DNA of 64,000 nucleotides, taken from Eubacteriaceae bacterium. Its GTDB lineage: Bacteria > Bacillota > Clostridia > Peptostreptococcales > Anaerovoracaceae. Shown piece by piece: positions 53,515-63,094 of this stretch. The translations under genes were made by a program, and so were the position numbers. How positions within the stretch are numbered: the first letter of the stretch is position 1; every line of letters starts with the position of its first letter. The notes beneath the pieces were generated by a model. The model was not told the DNA's origin and did not search any database. It saw nothing but the letters and a program-made list of their open reading frames with translations. Where the stretch lies: the NCBI GenBank assembly GCA_022652985.1, contig JALCRY010000004.1, positions 21,680 to 85,679 on the forward strand, in the 5' to 3' direction.

Positions 53515-54045
53515 TCAGCAGCCTTTCACATATTTCCACGCCTCAGCATTATTTATGTAGTTATAGTTTTCCATAATGCCTTCAACTAATACTTCCAGAT
53601 AATTATATGACGGAGAACGACGGTCAAGTCTTCTGCTGTTGGTAAGCGTAGCAACATCGATGCCGTCAAAGGTGCCGAGAGAAACCACAGCGTTATACCA
53701 GCTGGCATTTTCCGTATCATGTCCTCCGTTTTCGCCGCGGCATACATGCCTGAACTGCTTCTTTGAAATGAGATATGCGGCACCGTATGCGCATCCCGGT
53801 TTGGTAATGTCCAGGAAGGAAACGGCGGAACCGTTCCAACTGGATGATGTATTCGCATAATACATATTATACGGAAGAATATACGGCATGCGCTGGAGCG
53901 GATCGTCAGCATTATCTTCACAGGCCGGCAAAACATTGCTGCATTCGCGGAAAGCACCGCCTTTCAAGTAGCAGAGGAACCGCTCGTTAAGCATATTACT
54001 GCCATAGCATACGTACCAGACATGATCGCGTTTATTGAATTTCAT
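53515..54045 (-). CDS. Gamma-glutamylcyclotransferase-fold protein
   Basis: 176 residues. The family substrate loop is clear near the N-terminus (VWYVCYGSNML, about residues 9-19), and the chain continues with AVSFLDITKPGCAYGAAYLIS and KQFRHVCRGENGG, where a Glu could act as catalytic base. Such proteins cleave gamma-glutamyl or related amide substrates, but in accessory regions the substrate is usually unknown. It lies between the helical protein gene (50-nt gap) and the Z1 gene on the same strand, so it may belong to the same system. Confidence 0.65.
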   Translation of the reverse strand: MKFNKRDHVWYVCYGSNMLNERFLCYLKGGAFRECSNVLPACEDNADDPLQRMPYILPYNMYYANTSSSWNGSAVSFLDITKPGCAYGAAYLISKKQFRHVCRGENGGHDTENASWYNAVVSLGTFDGIDVATLTNSRRLDRRSPSYNYLEVLVEGIMENYNYINNAEAWKYVKGC

Positions 54046-54095
54046 GATATTACCCTTCCCTTCTATTTATGCATTTTCTCATAACAATCATCTTC

Positions 54096-55790
54096 TTATT
54101 TACCAGATGCTGCATTGTTTCTGATTTTCCCGAGTGTTTCTATTAAATCGTAAAGGTTTCCAATATTTACGTATCTGTTCGAATATTCCTCGGGCCATCC
54201 GAGACTTAAACTTTTGCCCTTATATTCAACTCTGTCAAAATTACGCAGTGTTGACGGTTTACTGTGTTTAACAGGTACAACTCCGTCGCACGTAATGAAA
54301 AGATCAGAATCCACAAATGAATGATTATCAATAATTGCAAGAGTCTTTGACTTAAAAGCATCTCCCTTGAGTTTAACATTTTTAAAATATAATTCGAATT
54401 TTAAATCTCCCCGTACAATCATTTCAACTTGATTATTATCTTCTATGATAGACTCGGATACCTTCTGAATAGCTGCAAGCATTTTATCAAAAGTTGCTTT
54501 ACCAAAGCTTTCATCGTGCTCATACTTTCCAATTACATCTAGAGGAATATAATCATTTTCTGAGGATTCTTCATATTTTGCAATCGCTTTGGCATTATTA
54601 TGATTTCGTTCAGAAAGATTCTGGTCATTACAGAATTGAACTATGTCGAATTCTGCATTATCCATTTTGTCTAGAGAATCAATTTTTTCTATTTCTGATA
54701 TAAAAATTTCTTGTAAAATATCGAAGAATTCTTTTGTAAGTGATCTGAAAGAAAAAATCGATTGTATTTTTTCATAGTCTGCTACAGAAAAGGCTCCATC
54801 CTGATTGAGTTTATCTTGTATATTTTTCATATCTTTACTTGCCTTGGTAATATTTTTTCTGATGAGAAGTATCATGTATTCCTTGGAAATATTTTCTCTG
54901 AAAAATTGCAGCCCATCAAGCGCATTAAGCATTTCATTGATAAGTTCCACAGATCTGAAGCGAAATCCGGAGTCCCTAATTTCGTTTCTGTATTCATTCC
55001 CACGATCACTTTTCAAAGCATCATATATATCCTGATGCCTCTGCATATGAGCTTCTTCTGTATCAAGGAAACAGTCATCGGAAACATTTTCAACAGGAAA
55101 TGGAATTATCCGGTTAAATAAAATAATGTATTTTTCTATAAATTGCGTTATGGCATCCAAGTATTCTTTCTGCATAAAAAATTTTTGATCAGCCATATAT
55201 CGTTTTTGCAACTCATAATCTTGAAGTATGATATCATTACTCTTTTCATCCGGCATAGGAAACAGCCAGGCTGATGCAACTCTGGACGCAAGGATACCGT
55301 ACTTTGTAAAGGCAAGGGGATTTGAACCTTTAAGGAATTCGCTTACATATATCCGACTTAACAATTTGGCATTTGCAGCAGTGTTGAAATTTTCATTAAC
55401 TAGAATTGCTAAAAGTTTTTCTGCCTTTGTCGTCTCTCCTATTTTAAGATATGCTACTGCGCAAAGTTCTATAATATCATTTGCATTTCCGGCCATTTTA
55501 ATTGCAATATTGATTAAATCCGTTATTTTCTCATTATCAGTGTTTTCTTCTAAAAGAAGCAGATCAATATATTCCAAAGCAAATGATGCTGTTAGTTCAT
55601 CTTCTCTGAGAATATTGTATGAGTTCAAGCTGTCAAATTTTTCAAAATGTCTTTTGGCATTATAAAGAAAATAATTTCGTGCTTCATCATTAAGACCATT
55701 ACTTTTATCTTCGGCTATATATTTCGCAGTGTGTCCCATAAAATACCAAAATGGTAAATATGCTTCAAAGTTATCTTTTATAGAATTCAT
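54096..55790 (-). CDS. Hypothetical helical-repeat protein
   Basis: 564 residues from the ATG at 55790. Family not recognised. Residues 1-190 are helix pairs of TPR-like character (AVAYLKIGETTKAEKLLAIL); the middle (about 230-420) is long helices; the last 110 residues are beta-rich (KFELYFKNVKLKGDAF to SDLFITCDGVVPVKHSKP). The start forms an ATGA overlap with the tetR stop; a longer ORF to 55823 lies inside tetR. The sequence starts abruptly in a helical bundle, so a lost N-terminal domain is possible. Strongly AT-rich compared with neighbours, a sign of transfer. Confidence 0.65.
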   Translation of the reverse strand: MNSIKDNFEAYLPFWYFMGHTAKYIAEDKSNGLNDEARNYFLYNAKRHFEKFDSLNSYNILREDELTASFALEYIDLLLLEENTDNEKITDLINIAIKMAGNANDIIELCAVAYLKIGETTKAEKLLAILVNENFNTAANAKLLSRIYVSEFLKGSNPLAFTKYGILASRVASAWLFPMPDEKSNDIILQDYELQKRYMADQKFFMQKEYLDAITQFIEKYIILFNRIIPFPVENVSDDCFLDTEEAHMQRHQDIYDALKSDRGNEYRNEIRDSGFRFRSVELINEMLNALDGLQFFRENISKEYMILLIRKNITKASKDMKNIQDKLNQDGAFSVADYEKIQSIFSFRSLTKEFFDILQEIFISEIEKIDSLDKMDNAEFDIVQFCNDQNLSERNHNNAKAIAKYEESSENDYIPLDVIGKYEHDESFGKATFDKMLAAIQKVSESIIEDNNQVEMIVRGDLKFELYFKNVKLKGDAFKSKTLAIIDNHSFVDSDLFITCDGVVPVKHSKPSTLRNFDRVEYKGKSLSLGWPEEYSNRYVNIGNLYDLIETLGKIRNNAASGK

Positions 55791-56437
55791 GCGTTCATAT
55801 TTCCGTAACTCATCAGTATCCATAAGAATTTCATTGTAAGTCCTTTGGCCACAAGTTCCACTTCTTTGGCCATCATATCGCTGAGTGCAGCTCCTGTTTT
55901 ATCGAAACACCACATGGTTTCGGTACCGATCATCGCCGTCAGCAGACGGTTGACATAGAACATTACCGGCTGATCCCCAGACAGGACACCTTCATCGATG
56001 CCTCCCTGGACGATTTTCTTCAAACAGCAGAACAGTATCCTGCCCTCAGGATAAAAGTCGAAATCTTCACGCATGAAATATAAAGATGTAAATGCTTTGA
56101 TAATGCCCTTGCCGTTCTTCTCATAATCCTGCGAGGAAAGTTTTGTGAACATGACGATGCGCTCCACAAATCCCTTTTCCGGGATCTTCTCAAATGCGCG
56201 CTCGTAAACATTATCCGCGTTTTTGAATGTATATAATACGACATCTTCTTTTGATTTGAAATAAGTATAAAAGCTGCCCTGGGCAACACCTGCCCGGGAA
56301 GTAATATCCTCTATGCTCGTATTGTTCAGGCCTTTTTCGTTGATGACTTCGGTCGCGGCTTTATAGATCCGCGCCTCCGTTTCCAGCGCCTGCTGCTGCC
56401 TTTTGGTCAGTTTCTTTTGTTTGACTTCATCTTCCAT
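55787..56437 (-). CDS. TetR-family transcriptional regulator
   Basis: 216 residues. The N-terminal helix-turn-helix is typical (INEKGLNNTSIEDITSRAGV then AQGSFYTYFKSKEDVVLYTF, about residues 30-70); the C-terminal ligand domain has no recognisable specificity. The ATG at 56437 is 9 nt from GAGGAGAGG; the ORF extends to a GTG at 56446. Its last residues (KFLWILMSYGNMNA) look unlike normal TetR ends and overlap the AT-rich downstream gene, suggesting a recombination junction. It follows the YcxB-like gene. Confidence 0.88.
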   Translation of the reverse strand: MEDEVKQKKLTKRQQQALETEARIYKAATEVINEKGLNNTSIEDITSRAGVAQGSFYTYFKSKEDVVLYTFKNADNVYERAFEKIPEKGFVERIVMFTKLSSQDYEKNGKGIIKAFTSLYFMREDFDFYPEGRILFCCLKKIVQGGIDEGVLSGDQPVMFYVNRLLTAMIGTETMWCFDKTGAALSDMMAKEVELVAKGLTMKFLWILMSYGNMNA

Positions 56438-56462
56438 CACATCCACCCTCTCCTCGGTTTTT

Positions 56463-56957
56463 TTAATGTGCTGCGGTTTTCTCCTTCAGGAACGCTCTGC
56501 AGTCTGCAAAATTCCCCTCGATAAATCCATCTTTGGCGATCCCGATGAACATACCGCCCTTGCTTGTGACTATCAGCAGATGCTCTGTCTCAAACATCTC
56601 TTTGAAATCAGAGTATTCAAAGACCCGGTCTGCCTCAGGCGAAGTCAGAGTCACATTTTCACCGATCTCGATATGTATTATCGGCGGTTCTCCGTTGGCA
56701 TTCAGAGCATCCACATGATCCTCCTCCTGCTCTATGACATGCTTTCTTGTCCTGAAAGATGTCACTACGCCCATCAGTGGGATTATCTCCACCATCAGCA
56801 GTATGATGTTCTTCTGCCACAGTGCAAACGCCGCGATCAGAAGCGCCATCACGATTTCGATGATCCGCATTATCTTCAGCCTGCGCGCGATCCATATCCT
56901 GGCAGATTCGACCGCAAGTTCCCTGGTATATTCATATTCATTTACAAAATGCTGCAT
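56463..56957 (-). CDS. YcxB-like membrane protein
   Basis: 164 residues. Two adjacent membrane helices (about 31-65: IIEIVMALLIAAFALW and NIILLMVEIIPLMGVV), then a soluble YcxB-like C-terminal domain (VFEYSDFKEMFETEHLLIV, GMFIGIAKDGFIEGN, ADCRAFLKEKT). Function unknown. It is probably in an operon with tetR, 25 nt downstream. The 161 nt upstream (56958-57118) hold no gene; a minus-strand TATAAT at 57012-57017 may be its -10. Confidence 0.75.
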   Translation of the reverse strand: MQHFVNEYEYTRELAVESARIWIARRLKIMRIIEIVMALLIAAFALWQKNIILLMVEIIPLMGVVTSFRTRKHVIEQEEDHVDALNANGEPPIIHIEIGENVTLTSPEADRVFEYSDFKEMFETEHLLIVTSKGGMFIGIAKDGFIEGNFADCRAFLKEKTAAH

Positions 56958-57118
56958 TATTTCCGCCTCTCATATTATATTCAATGAGTTTGATTCAACG
57001 ATTATCTTCCCATTATAGCAGAAAAATACAGTTTGCATATTATTTTTTCACTTCGGCAATATTATACCATATTATAAATACAATAAAAAATTTCAGAGTG
57101 TTTATGCAGAAAATCAAA

Positions 57119-57160
57119 AAAAGAAAAACCGCATCAGGAACAAACAATTCCCCGACGCGG
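57119..57160 (-). terminator. Terminator of the glycine cleavage operon
   Basis: A long stem (57129-57140 with 57147-57160 region, including G-U pairs, closed by GGAA/TTCC) is followed on the minus strand by a T-rich tract (57119-57128). It lies just beyond the lpd stop. Confidence 0.75.
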
Positions 57161-57171
57161 CATTATTCCCG

Positions 57172-58575
57172 CTAAATCATCGATGCAGCGGCTTCCCTGA
57201 TCCCTTCACTGAATGTAGGATGCGCGGCCACAACAGAAGCCAGATCCGCGACCGTCAGCTTTTTGGCGACAGCCAGCGCGATTTCTCCTATCATATCAGT
57301 TGCGCGGCCTGACATGATCTGTCCGCCGAGAACAACTCCCGTCTCTGCATCGGCAATGATCTTGATGAACCCTCTGTCTTCCTGTGAGAGTACGGACTTT
57401 CCGTTCGCCGACATTATATATTTCCCGGCATTCACCTCGATGCCTTTCGCTTTAGCATCCTCCTTAGTCATTCCTACCGAAGCTATCTCCGGACTCGTGT
57501 AAACACAGCTCGGAATAAGTGAAATATCCTGACCGGTGTCAGTTCCGAACATGCACTCTACTGCTCGACACCCTTCCGCGGCCGCGACATGCGCAAGCTG
57601 TATGCCTCCGATGACATCGCCGGCTGCATAGACGCCTTCGATATTCGTCCGGCACGAATCATCCACCAGAATTATCCCTCTGTCGCTGGCCAGTCCGAGA
57701 CTGCTGTCGAACAGTCCTTCCGTATTCGTCCGTCTGCCGATACTGATGAGAACGCCGTCTCCTCTGACAGTATTCTCAGTACCGCCGGCTTCGAACGCGA
57801 CTTCATAGCCGGGCATCACATCCCCGCCTGCCGGCAAAATATTGTCGAGATGCTTTATCGACTTCACGACAGCGCCGGCATGAATATCAGTCCCTCTCTT
57901 CGTCATTATCATCTTGAGATTCTGCGAAAATTCCTTATCCATCTGAGGCAGTATCCTGTCCATGGCTTCCAGCACGACAACCTTCGTTCCGAAGTCGTTG
58001 TATACTGTCGCAAACTCCATGCCGATGACTCCGCCGCCGATAATGATCAGCGTTCTGAACGGCTGCTCCCTTCTTTCCAGGATAGTATCGCTGTTCATCA
58101 CCCCGTCGAGATCTGCGCCCGGGATCGGCACCTGTACAGGTTTCGAGCCGGTGGCTATGAGGATGTTCTCTGCTTCTACCGCAGTAATATCTCCTCTGTC
58201 CGATACTTCGATATGATGCGGCGCTGTGATTTTTCCCGTTCCGCGGATGATATCGATTTTCTTCTTTTTCAGCATCTGTTCGATGCCGCTTCTGAGCTGT
58301 GCCGTGACTTCCTGTTTTCTGTCCTGGAGAGCGTTCATATTGACTCTCGCCATAGCAATATCGACACCGATCTCCTCGGCCGCTTTCATATTGCGCATCA
58401 GCTCCGCGCTGTGCAGCAGCGTCTTCGTCGGGATGCACCCGCGGTTGAGACACGTACCGCCTATATCGCGGTTCTCTATTACTGCCGCCTTTTTGCCGAG
58501 CGAGGCCGCCTTTTCCGCTGCGGTATAGCCCGCTATGCCTCCCCCGATGACTGCCAGATCATATCTTTCCGCCAT
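57172..58575 (-). CDS. lpd: Dihydrolipoyl dehydrogenase (L protein)
   Basis: Reoxidises lipoyl-GcvH with NAD. 467 residues, no N-terminal lipoyl domain. FAD-binding GGGIAGYTAA, redox disulfide Cys42/Cys47 (GGTCLNRGCIPTK), NAD motif IIGGGVIGMEFA, and the C-terminal catalytic VVAAHPTFSEG. It starts directly after the gcvPB stop with GGAGGA inside the end of that gene. Last gene of the gcv operon. Confidence 0.94.
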   Translation of the reverse strand: MAERYDLAVIGGGIAGYTAAEKAASLGKKAAVIENRDIGGTCLNRGCIPTKTLLHSAELMRNMKAAEEIGVDIAMARVNMNALQDRKQEVTAQLRSGIEQMLKKKKIDIIRGTGKITAPHHIEVSDRGDITAVEAENILIATGSKPVQVPIPGADLDGVMNSDTILERREQPFRTLIIIGGGVIGMEFATVYNDFGTKVVVLEAMDRILPQMDKEFSQNLKMIMTKRGTDIHAGAVVKSIKHLDNILPAGGDVMPGYEVAFEAGGTENTVRGDGVLISIGRRTNTEGLFDSSLGLASDRGIILVDDSCRTNIEGVYAAGDVIGGIQLAHVAAAEGCRAVECMFGTDTGQDISLIPSCVYTSPEIASVGMTKEDAKAKGIEVNAGKYIMSANGKSVLSQEDRGFIKIIADAETGVVLGGQIMSGRATDMIGEIALAVAKKLTVADLASVVAAHPTFSEGIREAAASMI

Positions 58576-60009
58576 TTATTTATCCTCCGGTATATAGCGC
58601 AGCTTAGGATGACGCGCGGCGCTGACCTCGTCAGGCCTCTCGATTATCGTCTTATGCGGCGCACTCTTTATATACTCCGGATCCTCGAGCGCCTTGTCGT
58701 ATATTTCCGTAAAAGCGTTTATGAGAGAATCCAGCGTTTCTTTAGATTCGGTTTCTGTAGGTTCCACCATCAGTGCTTCATGCACTATCAGCGGGAAATA
58801 CATTGTCGGCGGATGGATGCCGTAATCAAGCAGCGCTTTCGCCACATCCATTGCCGTGACGTCCATGCTGGCCTTTTCGTGCTCCAGGCTCATGACGAAC
58901 TCGTGCATGCAGGTCTCTTTGTAAGGCATCACATATTTGCCCGCCAGCATTACTCTGAGATAGTTGGCGTTCAGGACAGCGTTTTTCGCGATCTCCGGAA
59001 TGCCTTCGCGTCCCAGCATGATGAGATAGGCGTAAGCTCTGACAAGAATAAGGAAATTGCCGTTGAAGGCCTTCATCATGCCGATCGATTTTTCCGGCTT
59101 CACCAGCTTCAGTTCATCGTCTCCTTCCGGCAGCATGCCCGGGAGAAAATCAGCCAGGAAAGCCTTGCAGCCTACAGGACCTGCGCCCGGACCGCCGCCG
59201 CCGTGAGGCGTCGAAAATGTCTTGTGCAGGTTAATATGCATGCAGTCGAAACCCATGTCACCAGGCCTTACTATGCCGATGACGGCATTCAGATTCGCAC
59301 CGTCGTAATAACAGAGTCCGCCGGCTTTGTGAACGATTTCCGTTATCTCAAGGATGTTCTTGTCGAATAGTCCGACAGTGTTCGGATTCGTCAGCATCAA
59401 TCCTGCGGTATCGTCCCCGACCACGTTCCTGAGAGCTTCCAGATCGACGCAGCCGTCTTCCTGCGACGGTATGTTTATTACTTCATAGCCTGCCATGACT
59501 GCGCTTGCCGGGTTAGTCCCGTGTGCGGAGTCCGGTACAATGATCTTGTTTCTCTGCAAATCGTGCCTGCTGCGATGATAAGCCTTTATCAGGAGCAGTC
59601 CTGTAAATTCGCCGTGAGCGCCGGCAGCCGGCTGGAATGTCATCCTGTCCATGCCCGTGATCTCGCAGAGTGTTGCTTCGGCTTCCTTCATGAGACCGAT
59701 GCATCCCTGAACTGTGTGATCCGGCTGAAGAGGATGTATATTGGTGAATCCCGGCAGCGAAGCCGCCTCGTCATTCACTTTCGGATTGTATTTCATGGTG
59801 CAGGAACCGAGAGGATAGAATCCGTCGTTCACGCCATGAGTGGCTTTGGCCATTTCCGAGAAATGTCTGCTGATATCGTTCTCCGATACCTCAGGCAGGC
59901 CCAGCGGAGTTTCACGCTTTGCTGCTTTAAGATCTGCCGCCGGTACATCGCTTTCCGGAAGAAGAGTAAGTTTTCTTCCTTTGACGCTACTTTCAAAGAT
60001 AGTTTTCAT
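58576..60009 (-). CDS. gcvPB: Glycine dehydrogenase (decarboxylating) subunit 2
   Basis: PLP-containing half of the split P protein, 477 residues. The PLP Lys263 lies in MHINLHKTFSTPHGGGGPG; other family blocks are FYPLGSCTMKYNPK, TFQPAAGAHGEFTG and PDSAHGTNPASAV. Decarboxylates glycine and loads aminomethyl on GcvH-lipoate together with GcvPA. Its ATG overlaps the gcvPA stop by one base (TGATG). Confidence 0.96.
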   Translation of the reverse strand: MKTIFESSVKGRKLTLLPESDVPAADLKAAKRETPLGLPEVSENDISRHFSEMAKATHGVNDGFYPLGSCTMKYNPKVNDEAASLPGFTNIHPLQPDHTVQGCIGLMKEAEATLCEITGMDRMTFQPAAGAHGEFTGLLLIKAYHRSRHDLQRNKIIVPDSAHGTNPASAVMAGYEVINIPSQEDGCVDLEALRNVVGDDTAGLMLTNPNTVGLFDKNILEITEIVHKAGGLCYYDGANLNAVIGIVRPGDMGFDCMHINLHKTFSTPHGGGGPGAGPVGCKAFLADFLPGMLPEGDDELKLVKPEKSIGMMKAFNGNFLILVRAYAYLIMLGREGIPEIAKNAVLNANYLRVMLAGKYVMPYKETCMHEFVMSLEHEKASMDVTAMDVAKALLDYGIHPPTMYFPLIVHEALMVEPTETESKETLDSLINAFTEIYDKALEDPEYIKSAPHKTIIERPDEVSAARHPKLRYIPEDK

Positions 60010-61328
60010 CAGCAGATCACCTCCTTTGCCAGTCTGACAAGTTCATCGATATCTTCTTTTGTGTTTTTTTCCGTTGCGCACCAGAGTATCTTCCCGTCTG
60101 CGAGCGGAAGGCCTCCGAGAATGCTGTGTTTTTCCAGTTCGGCCATCAGTCTGTCGGCAGGAACAGGACATTCCGTTACGAACTCCTTAAAGAATTCGGC
60201 CTGCGGATATGCCGGAGCGAATCCTGCTTTTGCCAGTTCCTGCTGCAGATAATGAGCTTTGTCAGCGGATAGTCCGGCAGCCTGCTTCAGACCGTCGGGA
60301 CCCAGCGCGGAAAGATATACTGTCGCAGTCAGAGCGCACAGCGCCTCGTTCGAACAGATATTACTGCTGGCTTTTTCACGTCTGATATGCTGTTCCCTGG
60401 CCTGCAGCGTGAGGACATAGCATACATTGCCTTCGCTGTCTTCAGTCTGGCCCACTATCCTGCCCGGAAGCTGTCTCATCATTTTCTGTGCTGCTGTCAT
60501 GAATCCGAGATAAGGACCGCCGAAGCCCATAGGCATTCCCAGGGCCTGGCCTTCACCGACAGCAATATCGGCGCCGCATTCGCCCGGCGTTTTCAGAACT
60601 GCCATGGCGATCGGATCAACGCTCATGACGAATTTCGCGCCTGCCGCGTGCGCAGCTTCACAGAGCTCGTCGGCATCTTCAATGTTACCGAAGAAGTTGG
60701 GCTGCTGCACGATAAGACATGCCGTTCCGCTGTCAAGAACCGCGCTGACCGCTTCTTTATCTGTCAGTCCGTCTTTCGCCGGAACCACAGTGATCTCGGT
60801 TTCCCTGCCGCTGCAGTAAGTCCTGATTACGTCTATTACGGCCGGAGCGACAGTCCCGGAGATAACGACGCTTTTTCTCTTCCTGTCCCGGCACATGAAG
60901 ACGCTTTCCGCCGCCGCGGTCGCGCCGTCATATACTGAAGCATTGGAAACATCCATGCCCGTAAGTTCGCACATCAGCGTCTGATATTCAAATATCGTCT
61001 GCAGATTGCCCTGACTTACCTCGGCCTGGTACGGCGTGTACGCCGTCACAAATTCCTCTTTGGCAACTACTTCCTTAACGATCGAAGGTATGAAATGATC
61101 ATATGATCCCGCCCCTCTGAATATATGTTTGAAAACCGTGTTTTTTTCAGCCAGGTTTTCCATTTCCCGGATGACTTCCATTTCCGAAAGTCCGCGGCGT
61201 ATGCTAAGGTCTCTGCCCAGTCTGACCGCTTCAGGAATATGTGCAAACAAATCGTCATAGCTGTCATATCCCGCTGCAGACAGCATTTCCTGCTGCTGCT
61301 CGTCTGTATTTGCAATAAATGATCCCAT
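60009..61328 (-). CDS. gcvPA: Glycine dehydrogenase (decarboxylating) subunit 1
   Basis: 439 residues, the other half of the split P protein. Family blocks: RGAGSYDHFIPSIVKEV, TAYTPYQAEVSQGNLQTIFE, YDGATAAAES, and the C-terminal ICSNEALCALTATVYLS. The split gcvPA/gcvPB arrangement is typical of Firmicutes. 8 nt separate it from gcvH. Confidence 0.95.
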   Translation of the reverse strand: MGSFIANTDEQQQEMLSAAGYDSYDDLFAHIPEAVRLGRDLSIRRGLSEMEVIREMENLAEKNTVFKHIFRGAGSYDHFIPSIVKEVVAKEEFVTAYTPYQAEVSQGNLQTIFEYQTLMCELTGMDVSNASVYDGATAAAESVFMCRDRKRKSVVISGTVAPAVIDVIRTYCSGRETEITVVPAKDGLTDKEAVSAVLDSGTACLIVQQPNFFGNIEDADELCEAAHAAGAKFVMSVDPIAMAVLKTPGECGADIAVGEGQALGMPMGFGGPYLGFMTAAQKMMRQLPGRIVGQTEDSEGNVCYVLTLQAREQHIRREKASSNICSNEALCALTATVYLSALGPDGLKQAAGLSADKAHYLQQELAKAGFAPAYPQAEFFKEFVTECPVPADRLMAELEKHSILGGLPLADGKILWCATEKNTKEDIDELVRLAKEVIC

Positions 61329-61336
61329 GACTGCTC

Positions 61337-61729
61337 CTATTCCTCTTTGGCTTTCTCTTCTTCAACGAATTTTTCATAAGCCGCGGCATCCATAAGATTT
61401 TCCTGTTCACTTATGCCTGAAAACTTGACGAACCAGGCTTCATAAGGATCACTGTTTATCGACTCCGGCGCATCCATTATCGCTTCATTGACTTCAGCGA
61501 CCGTGCCTGTTACCGGGCTGTTGATATCGGAAACTGCTTTTACAGATTCCACATCGGCAAATACTTCACCTGTGGCGAATTCGTCGCCTTCTTCAGGAAG
61601 GTTCACGAATACGAGATCGCCGAGTTCCTCCTGAGCATAATCAGTGATGCCGACAAATGCCGTTTCATCATCTTCAAACTTCACCCATTCATGTGATTTA
61701 GAATACAGTAATTCTTCTGGAATATTCAT
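61337..61729 (-). CDS. gcvH: Glycine cleavage system H protein
   Basis: Lipoyl carrier of 130 residues. The lipoylated Lys64 lies in [40 protein letters not shown] is the conserved N-terminal region (about 11-32). An acidic Glu-rich tail (VEEEKAKEE) is present. It moves the aminomethyl group from GcvP to GcvT and dithiol to Lpd. Confidence 0.96.
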   Translation of the reverse strand: MNIPEELLYSKSHEWVKFEDDETAFVGITDYAQEELGDLVFVNLPEEGDEFATGEVFADVESVKAVSDINSPVTGTVAEVNEAIMDAPESINSDPYEAWFVKFSGISEQENLMDAAAYEKFVEEEKAKEE

Positions 61730-61742
61730 TTTTCTACCTCCG

Positions 61743-62834
61743 TTATTTGTTTCTTTTATAGAAAGGAAGCGCCGTTATTTTTGCTGCAACGCGCCTGCCC
61801 CTTACATCAACTTCAACTTCTGTGCCTTCAGCAGCACTGTCCTTATTAACCATAGCCATCGCGATCGCCTTTTTGAGATAAGGCGCATGTGTTCCTGATG
61901 TCGTCCTTCCGATCTTCTCGCTGCCGATGAAAACATCCTGGTCTTCACGCAGTATGCCGCGGCCTGTGACTTCGAGCCCGACCCTCGTGATCTGAGGCTC
62001 ACCCTTTTCGAGCATCGCCTGTTTCCCGATGAAATCGGTTTTTTTGTCCATTTTGACCGCAAAGCCGAGTCCCGCTTCGAGCGGCGTCGTATCATCATCC
62101 ATCTCATGGCCGTAGAGCGGCATCGCAGCTTCCAGCCTCAGCGTATCTCTCGCTCCGAGCCCGCAGGGGATAAGTCCTTCCAGCTCGCCTGCCTTCATGA
62201 GGACTTCCCACATTTCCGGCGCTTTTTCCGCCGGCATATAGATCTCAAATCCGTCTTCTCCGGTATAGCCGGTGCGCGCTATCATGCATCTGATACCGGC
62301 CGCGTGTACTTCGTCAGAGAAGGTATAATACTTCTCCGGTATATCCTTTTCATCGGTGATCTTCGCGAGCACTGTGCGTGCGAGAGGACCCTGCAGGGCT
62401 ATATCTCCGATCGAATCGGAAATATCGGAGAAGACGCATCTTCCCTCTGTGTGATCCTGCATCCATTGAAAATCCTTGTCTTTGTTCGCGGCGTTGACAA
62501 CAATGAAATAATTGTTTTCTCCAAGCTTATGCACGATAAGGTCATCGACGACCCCTCCGTGTTCATTGCACATCGGCGAATACCTTGCGCGTCCGGCAGA
62601 CATATTGCAGTAATGATTGGTCAGTATCCTGTTCAGATTTGCCTCTGCGTCGGCTCCCTGGCAGGTGATCTCTCCCATGTGTGATACATCAAACATGCCG
62701 CATCCGGTCCTGACGGCCATATGCTCTTTGATGACCCCTGTCCCGTACTGTACCGGAAGCAGATATCCCGCGAACGGGACCATTTTCCCTCCGTATTTAA
62801 CGTGTGTGTCATACAGTGTTGTTTTTCTTTCCAT
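61743..62834 (-). CDS. gcvT: Aminomethyltransferase (glycine cleavage T protein)
   Basis: 363 residues. Releases ammonia and transfers the methylene to tetrahydrofolate. Motifs: [60 protein letters not shown] and the Asp at the folate site ([13 protein letters not shown]). AGGAGGG lies 11 nt upstream. First gene of gcvT-gcvH-gcvPA-gcvPB-lpd, directly behind the glycine riboswitch. Confidence 0.95.
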   Translation of the reverse strand: MERKTTLYDTHVKYGGKMVPFAGYLLPVQYGTGVIKEHMAVRTGCGMFDVSHMGEITCQGADAEANLNRILTNHYCNMSAGRARYSPMCNEHGGVVDDLIVHKLGENNYFIVVNAANKDKDFQWMQDHTEGRCVFSDISDSIGDIALQGPLARTVLAKITDEKDIPEKYYTFSDEVHAAGIRCMIARTGYTGEDGFEIYMPAEKAPEMWEVLMKAGELEGLIPCGLGARDTLRLEAAMPLYGHEMDDDTTPLEAGLGFAVKMDKKTDFIGKQAMLEKGEPQITRVGLEVTGRGILREDQDVFIGSEKIGRTTSGTHAPYLKKAIAMAMVNKDSAAEGTEVEVDVRGRRVAAKITALPFYKRNK

Positions 62835-62869
62835 ATCGATCTCTGTCCCTCCTGAATTATAAAAACATT

Positions 62870-62920
62870 AAAAAAGATGCTTGTAAATGAGCAGGTGATT
62901 TCTGCTTATTTTCAGCATCT
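62870..62920 (-). terminator. Expression-platform terminator of the glycine riboswitch
   Basis: On the minus strand AGATGCT (62914-62920) pairs with AGCATCT (62875-62881), enclosing a further AGCAG/CTGCT stem, followed by TTTTTT. It lies immediately after aptamer II, so it can be switched by glycine binding. Confidence 0.8.
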
Positions 62921-63075
62921 CTGTCCTCTTTGCCTGAAAGATTATCCTTGAAAAGGAATGCCCCGTCGGCGAGCTCTATGGCTTCTTTCCAGAGTATCAT
63001 CAGGATCCAGTCCTTTTGCCTGAGAGTTTTGCACCTTCGGCTCTGTGTGAACAGTATCTCCTCGATCCGTCGCAT
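62918..63075 (-). promoter_or_regulatory. Tandem glycine riboswitch
   Basis: Two aptamers are readable on the minus strand. Aptamer I (about 63002-63075) contains GCCGAAGGTGCAA, ACTCTCAGGCAAAAGGAC. Aptamer II (about 62918-62997) contains GCCGACGGGGCA, CTTTCAGGCAAAGAGGACAG. These are the conserved cores of the glycine (gcvT) riboswitch. Glycine binding is expected to allow transcription past the terminator into the gcv operon. Confidence 0.93.
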
Positions 63076-63094
63076 GATTGCGAACAATGTACTT

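Noticed and set aside
57589..59370. A 593-codon plus-strand open frame
   Set aside because: It lies antisense to lpd and gcvPB, both of which have full family motifs, and it has no ribosome-binding site or recognisable domain. It is a composition-driven shadow.
62857..63087. A 76-codon minus-strand open frame upstream of gcvT
   Set aside because: The sequence is the tandem glycine riboswitch; its conserved RNA cores explain it better than coding.
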